Under the pieces are notes generated by a model. That model was not told the origin of the DNA, did no database searches, and worked only from the letters and a program-made list of their open reading frames with translations. From NCBI GenBank assembly GCA_002395965.1, contig DGVT01000047.1, positions 1 through 7,021 on the forward strand: 7,021 nt of DNA, written 5' to 3'. The DNA comes from Porphyromonadaceae bacterium UBA4277 (lineage in GTDB: Bacteria > Bacteroidota > Bacteroidia > Bacteroidales > Muribaculaceae). Positions 5,932-7,021 of the stretch are shown in pieces. Position 1 is the first letter of the stretch; each line of letters opens with the position of its first letter. Position numbers and translations under genes: made by a program.

Positions 5932-5939
5932 CAAATTTA
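5932..5939 (-). promoter_or_regulatory. Alternative -7 box before clpC
   Basis: On the minus strand this reads TAAATTTG, matching the Bacteroidota TAnnTTTG -7 element. No TTTG -33 element lies at the expected distance; the sequence there is TATGG. It coincides with the start site predicted from the sigma-54 motif, so it may be accidental or a second housekeeping promoter giving a leader of about 18 nt. Confidence 0.35.
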
Positions 5940-5943
5940 TTAA

Positions 5944-5959
5944 TGCAATATTCGTGCCA
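5944..5959 (-). promoter_or_regulatory. Sigma-54 (-24/-12) promoter of clpC-htpG
   Basis: The minus strand reads TGGCACG-AATA-TTGCA, an exact match to the sigma-54 consensus TGGCACG-N4-TTGCW with the required GG-N10-GC spacing. The predicted start is near 5933-5934, giving a leader of about 27 nt to the clpC ATG, a sensible distance. Sigma-54 promoters stay silent until an AAA+ activator bound upstream hydrolyses ATP, so this implies signal-dependent control of clpC and htpG. A dyad GCAATAT-N7-ATATTGC (5945-5965) overlaps the motif, and the palindrome TGCTGTCAGCA lies at 5971-5981; either could bind a regulator. Confidence 0.75.
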
Positions 5960-6060
5960 TATTGCGCTATTGCTGTCAGCAGTGGCGAAATTTCAGAAAC
6001 TGGTGTAATGAGTCCGCTTGAAAAGCCCTCTTGCCTGATGCAACCGAGAAGCAGATCACA

Positions 6061-6077
6061 AAGTTGCTAAAGTAGCA
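6061..6077. repeat. Relative of the 81-96 element end
   Basis: AAGTTGCTAAAGTAGC (6061-6076) differs from AAGTTTCTAAAGTAGC (81-96) at one of 16 bases. Here it also forms a small hairpin, TGCTA-AAG-TAGCA (6065-6077), with a three-base loop. It suggests that the motif is a dispersed repeat, although no second inverted arm is seen nearby. Confidence 0.5.
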
Positions 6078-6177
6078 TAGTGGAGAGCTTGTGAGTGGAG
6101 TGGGGAGTTATATAATTGATGGTTACCGCACCTACAAGATTGTGAACTAACACATAATTGCTGACAATTCAATGGAA

Positions 6178-6215
6178 AAGAGAAGGGTGTGTCAAATTTG
6201 GCACACCCTCCTCTT
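6178..6215 (-). terminator. Hairpin terminator, probably for the nqr transcript
   Basis: AAGAGAAGGGTGTGTC (6178-6193) and GGCACACCCTCCTCTT (6200-6215) pair over 16 positions with one mismatch and one G-T pair, around the 6-base loop AAATTT. On the minus strand it ends in TTCTCTTTTCC, so it fits a rho-independent terminator for leftward transcription arriving from nqrF, whose stop is 330 bases away. It would insulate clpC from that transcript. The core GTGTGTCAAATTTGGCACAC is also almost palindromic as DNA and could be a protein-binding site. Confidence 0.6.
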
Positions 6216-6544
6216 ATTGATATTTATGTGTTTATTAAAATCTCGGACAGCAATAATTCTCAATTTACCGATTGCAAAAGTTAGAAAAAAAGCTTGTTCT
6301 ACGCCCAAAATATAGTTCTTCGGCGGCCTTGCCTGAACCAAGTTGCGCACCTGTTAGCGGTTGCTCGTATGGTCTTCTAACGATGCCTCAATGTGGAATC
6401 AAGTGTCTTCGACACATTTTTTGGGAACTGCATACGCCAGGCCGGCTGGCGCTAAAATCAAATTCTTACTACAGCAGGGTTTAGCCGGTGACCCTAAATA
6501 GAACCATGCGGTGACTTTATCATCGATGGTGGGTTTTACCGGTT
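6216..6544. other. Non-coding interval between nqrF and terminator
   Basis: No convincing gene is seen on either strand. It contains the hairpin GTGTC-TTC-GACAC followed by ATTTTTT (6403-6422), sharing the GTCTTCGAC core of the pair at 208-239; a 6-bp stem with a 5-base loop, CGCCAG-GCCGG-CTGGCG (6435-6451); and, on the minus strand right after the nqrF stop, the direct repeat GGTAAAACC twice in tandem. An A7 run lies at 6285-6291. It is either a long 3' untranslated region or the site of an old rearrangement. Confidence 0.5.
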
Positions 6545-7021
6545 TTACCCGAAGTTGTCGTAGTGGATGCTGCTGGGATCCACGCCGAGCGAGTCGAGCA
6601 GGTCGTTGACGGTCTTGCTCATCATTGCCGGCCCGCACATGTAGTATTCGCAGTCTTCGGGAGCCTCATGCTGCCCCAGATAGGTGTCGCGCATAACCGG
6701 TGCCACAAATCCAGGTGTGTATTTCACTCCCGCAGCATCGGCGGCTGGGTCGGGGCGGTCGAGAGCCAGGTGGAAGTGGAAGTTGGGAAATTCCTTTTCC
6801 AGCTCAAGGAAGTCTTCAAGGTAAAAGACCTCGCTCAGCGAGCGTGCCCCGTAGAAGTAGTGCATCTCTCGGTCGCGTGTGCCCAGTGTGCGGGTCATGT
6901 GCATGATTTGTGCCCTGAGCGGAGCCATTCCGGCGCCGCCTCCTACCCAAATCATCTCTTTCTTTGAGTCGAAGATGGGGTGGAAATCGCCATACGGGCC
7001 GCTCATGATCACCTTGTCGCC
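6545..7021 (-). CDS. nqrF: NqrF, Na+-translocating NADH:quinone reductase subunit F (3' part)
   Basis: The last 158 residues of NqrF are present; the gene runs off the right edge in frame, so its N-terminal membrane helix, 2Fe-2S domain and most of the FAD domain are outside. NqrF takes electrons from NADH through FAD and a 2Fe-2S centre and starts the chain that drives Na+ export by the NqrABCDEF complex in the inner membrane. Seen here are the end of the FAD domain (GDKVIMSGPYGDF), the NADH-binding glycine motif GGGAGMAP, YFYGARS, and the signature EAPEDCEYYMCGPAMM with the conserved Cys near the C-terminus. It ends in HYDNFG, as expected for the family. nqrF is normally the last gene of the nqr operon, which fits the non-coding DNA after it. 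Confidence 0.95.
   Translation of the reverse strand, partial: GDKVIMSGPYGDFHPIFDSKKEMIWVGGGAGMAPLRAQIMHMTRTLGTRDREMHYFYGARSLSEVFYLEDFLELEKEFPNFHFHLALDRPDPAADAAGVKYTPGFVAPVMRDTYLGQHEAPEDCEYYMCGPAMMSKTVNDLLDSLGVDPSSIHYDNFG

Noticed and set aside
5926..6057. Minus-strand frame reading CDLLLGCIRQEGFSSGL, superficially like the HLLLG segment of a Clp N-domain
   Set aside because: It ends at the TAA 18 bases before the clpC ATG, has stops a short way upstream, lacks the rest of the N-domain pattern, and overlaps the promoter. It is more likely leader and promoter DNA than a frameshifted N-domain.
5908..6100. CIRCE or another classic heat-shock operator before clpC
   Set aside because: No TTAGCACTC-N9-GAGTGCTAA or CtsR-type heptamer repeat is present; the dyads seen have different sequences.
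6272..6484. 70-codon + strand frame between clpC and nqrF
   Set aside because: It has no family resemblance, it crosses two hairpins, and its composition is irregular; a chance ORF is the simplest explanation.
6399..6638. 79-codon minus-strand frame downstream of and overlapping nqrF
   Set aside because: It overlaps the certain end of nqrF out of frame, its sequence is not protein-like, and its lower half crosses repeats and hairpins.

Overview
The window looks like a chromosomal segment of a Bacteroidales bacterium (Bacteroidota), possibly Prevotellaceae or Muribaculaceae, though the family cannot be fixed from this sequence. HtpG and the AAA+ modules of ClpC read like Bacteroidales orthologues. 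No start codon has a Shine-Dalgarno sequence, two leaders carry the Bacteroidota -7 box TAnnTTTG, and the intergenic DNA is full of AT-rich repeats and short hairpins.

Layout, left to right. 1-353: no gene; tandem heptamers, then an inverted-repeat element of about 200 bp (81-280) holding a row of three-base-loop hairpins. 354-797 (-): umuD, an S24 self-cleaving peptidase of the SOS response, with a -7 box and an adjoining 10+3+10 bp palindrome; no umuC is visible downstream. 798-1628: a non-coding island with at least eight more three-base-loop hairpins, a strong terminator-like stem, the last 17 codons of a lost dockerin-like protein, and one doubtful small membrane-protein ORF on the + strand. 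1629-3680 (-): htpG (Hsp90). 3685-5907 (-): a ClpC-type unfoldase lacking its N-terminal Clp_N domain, 4 bp upstream of htpG and so almost certainly in the same operon. 5908-6544: a regulatory interval with a perfect sigma-54 (-24/-12) promoter motif pointing at clpC, a strong hairpin that may end the upstream transcript, and minor repeats. 6545-7021 (-): the 3' end of nqrF.

All confident genes lie on the minus strand. The most notable reading is a two-gene protein-quality-control operon (N-domain-less ClpC followed by Hsp90) whose best promoter is of the sigma-54 type, which would require an activator and place it outside ordinary housekeeping transcription. A second is the orphan-looking umuD behind a near-ideal dyad operator. 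A third is the hairpin islands, which share a 17-bp motif and a 15-16 bp motif across separate intergenic regions.
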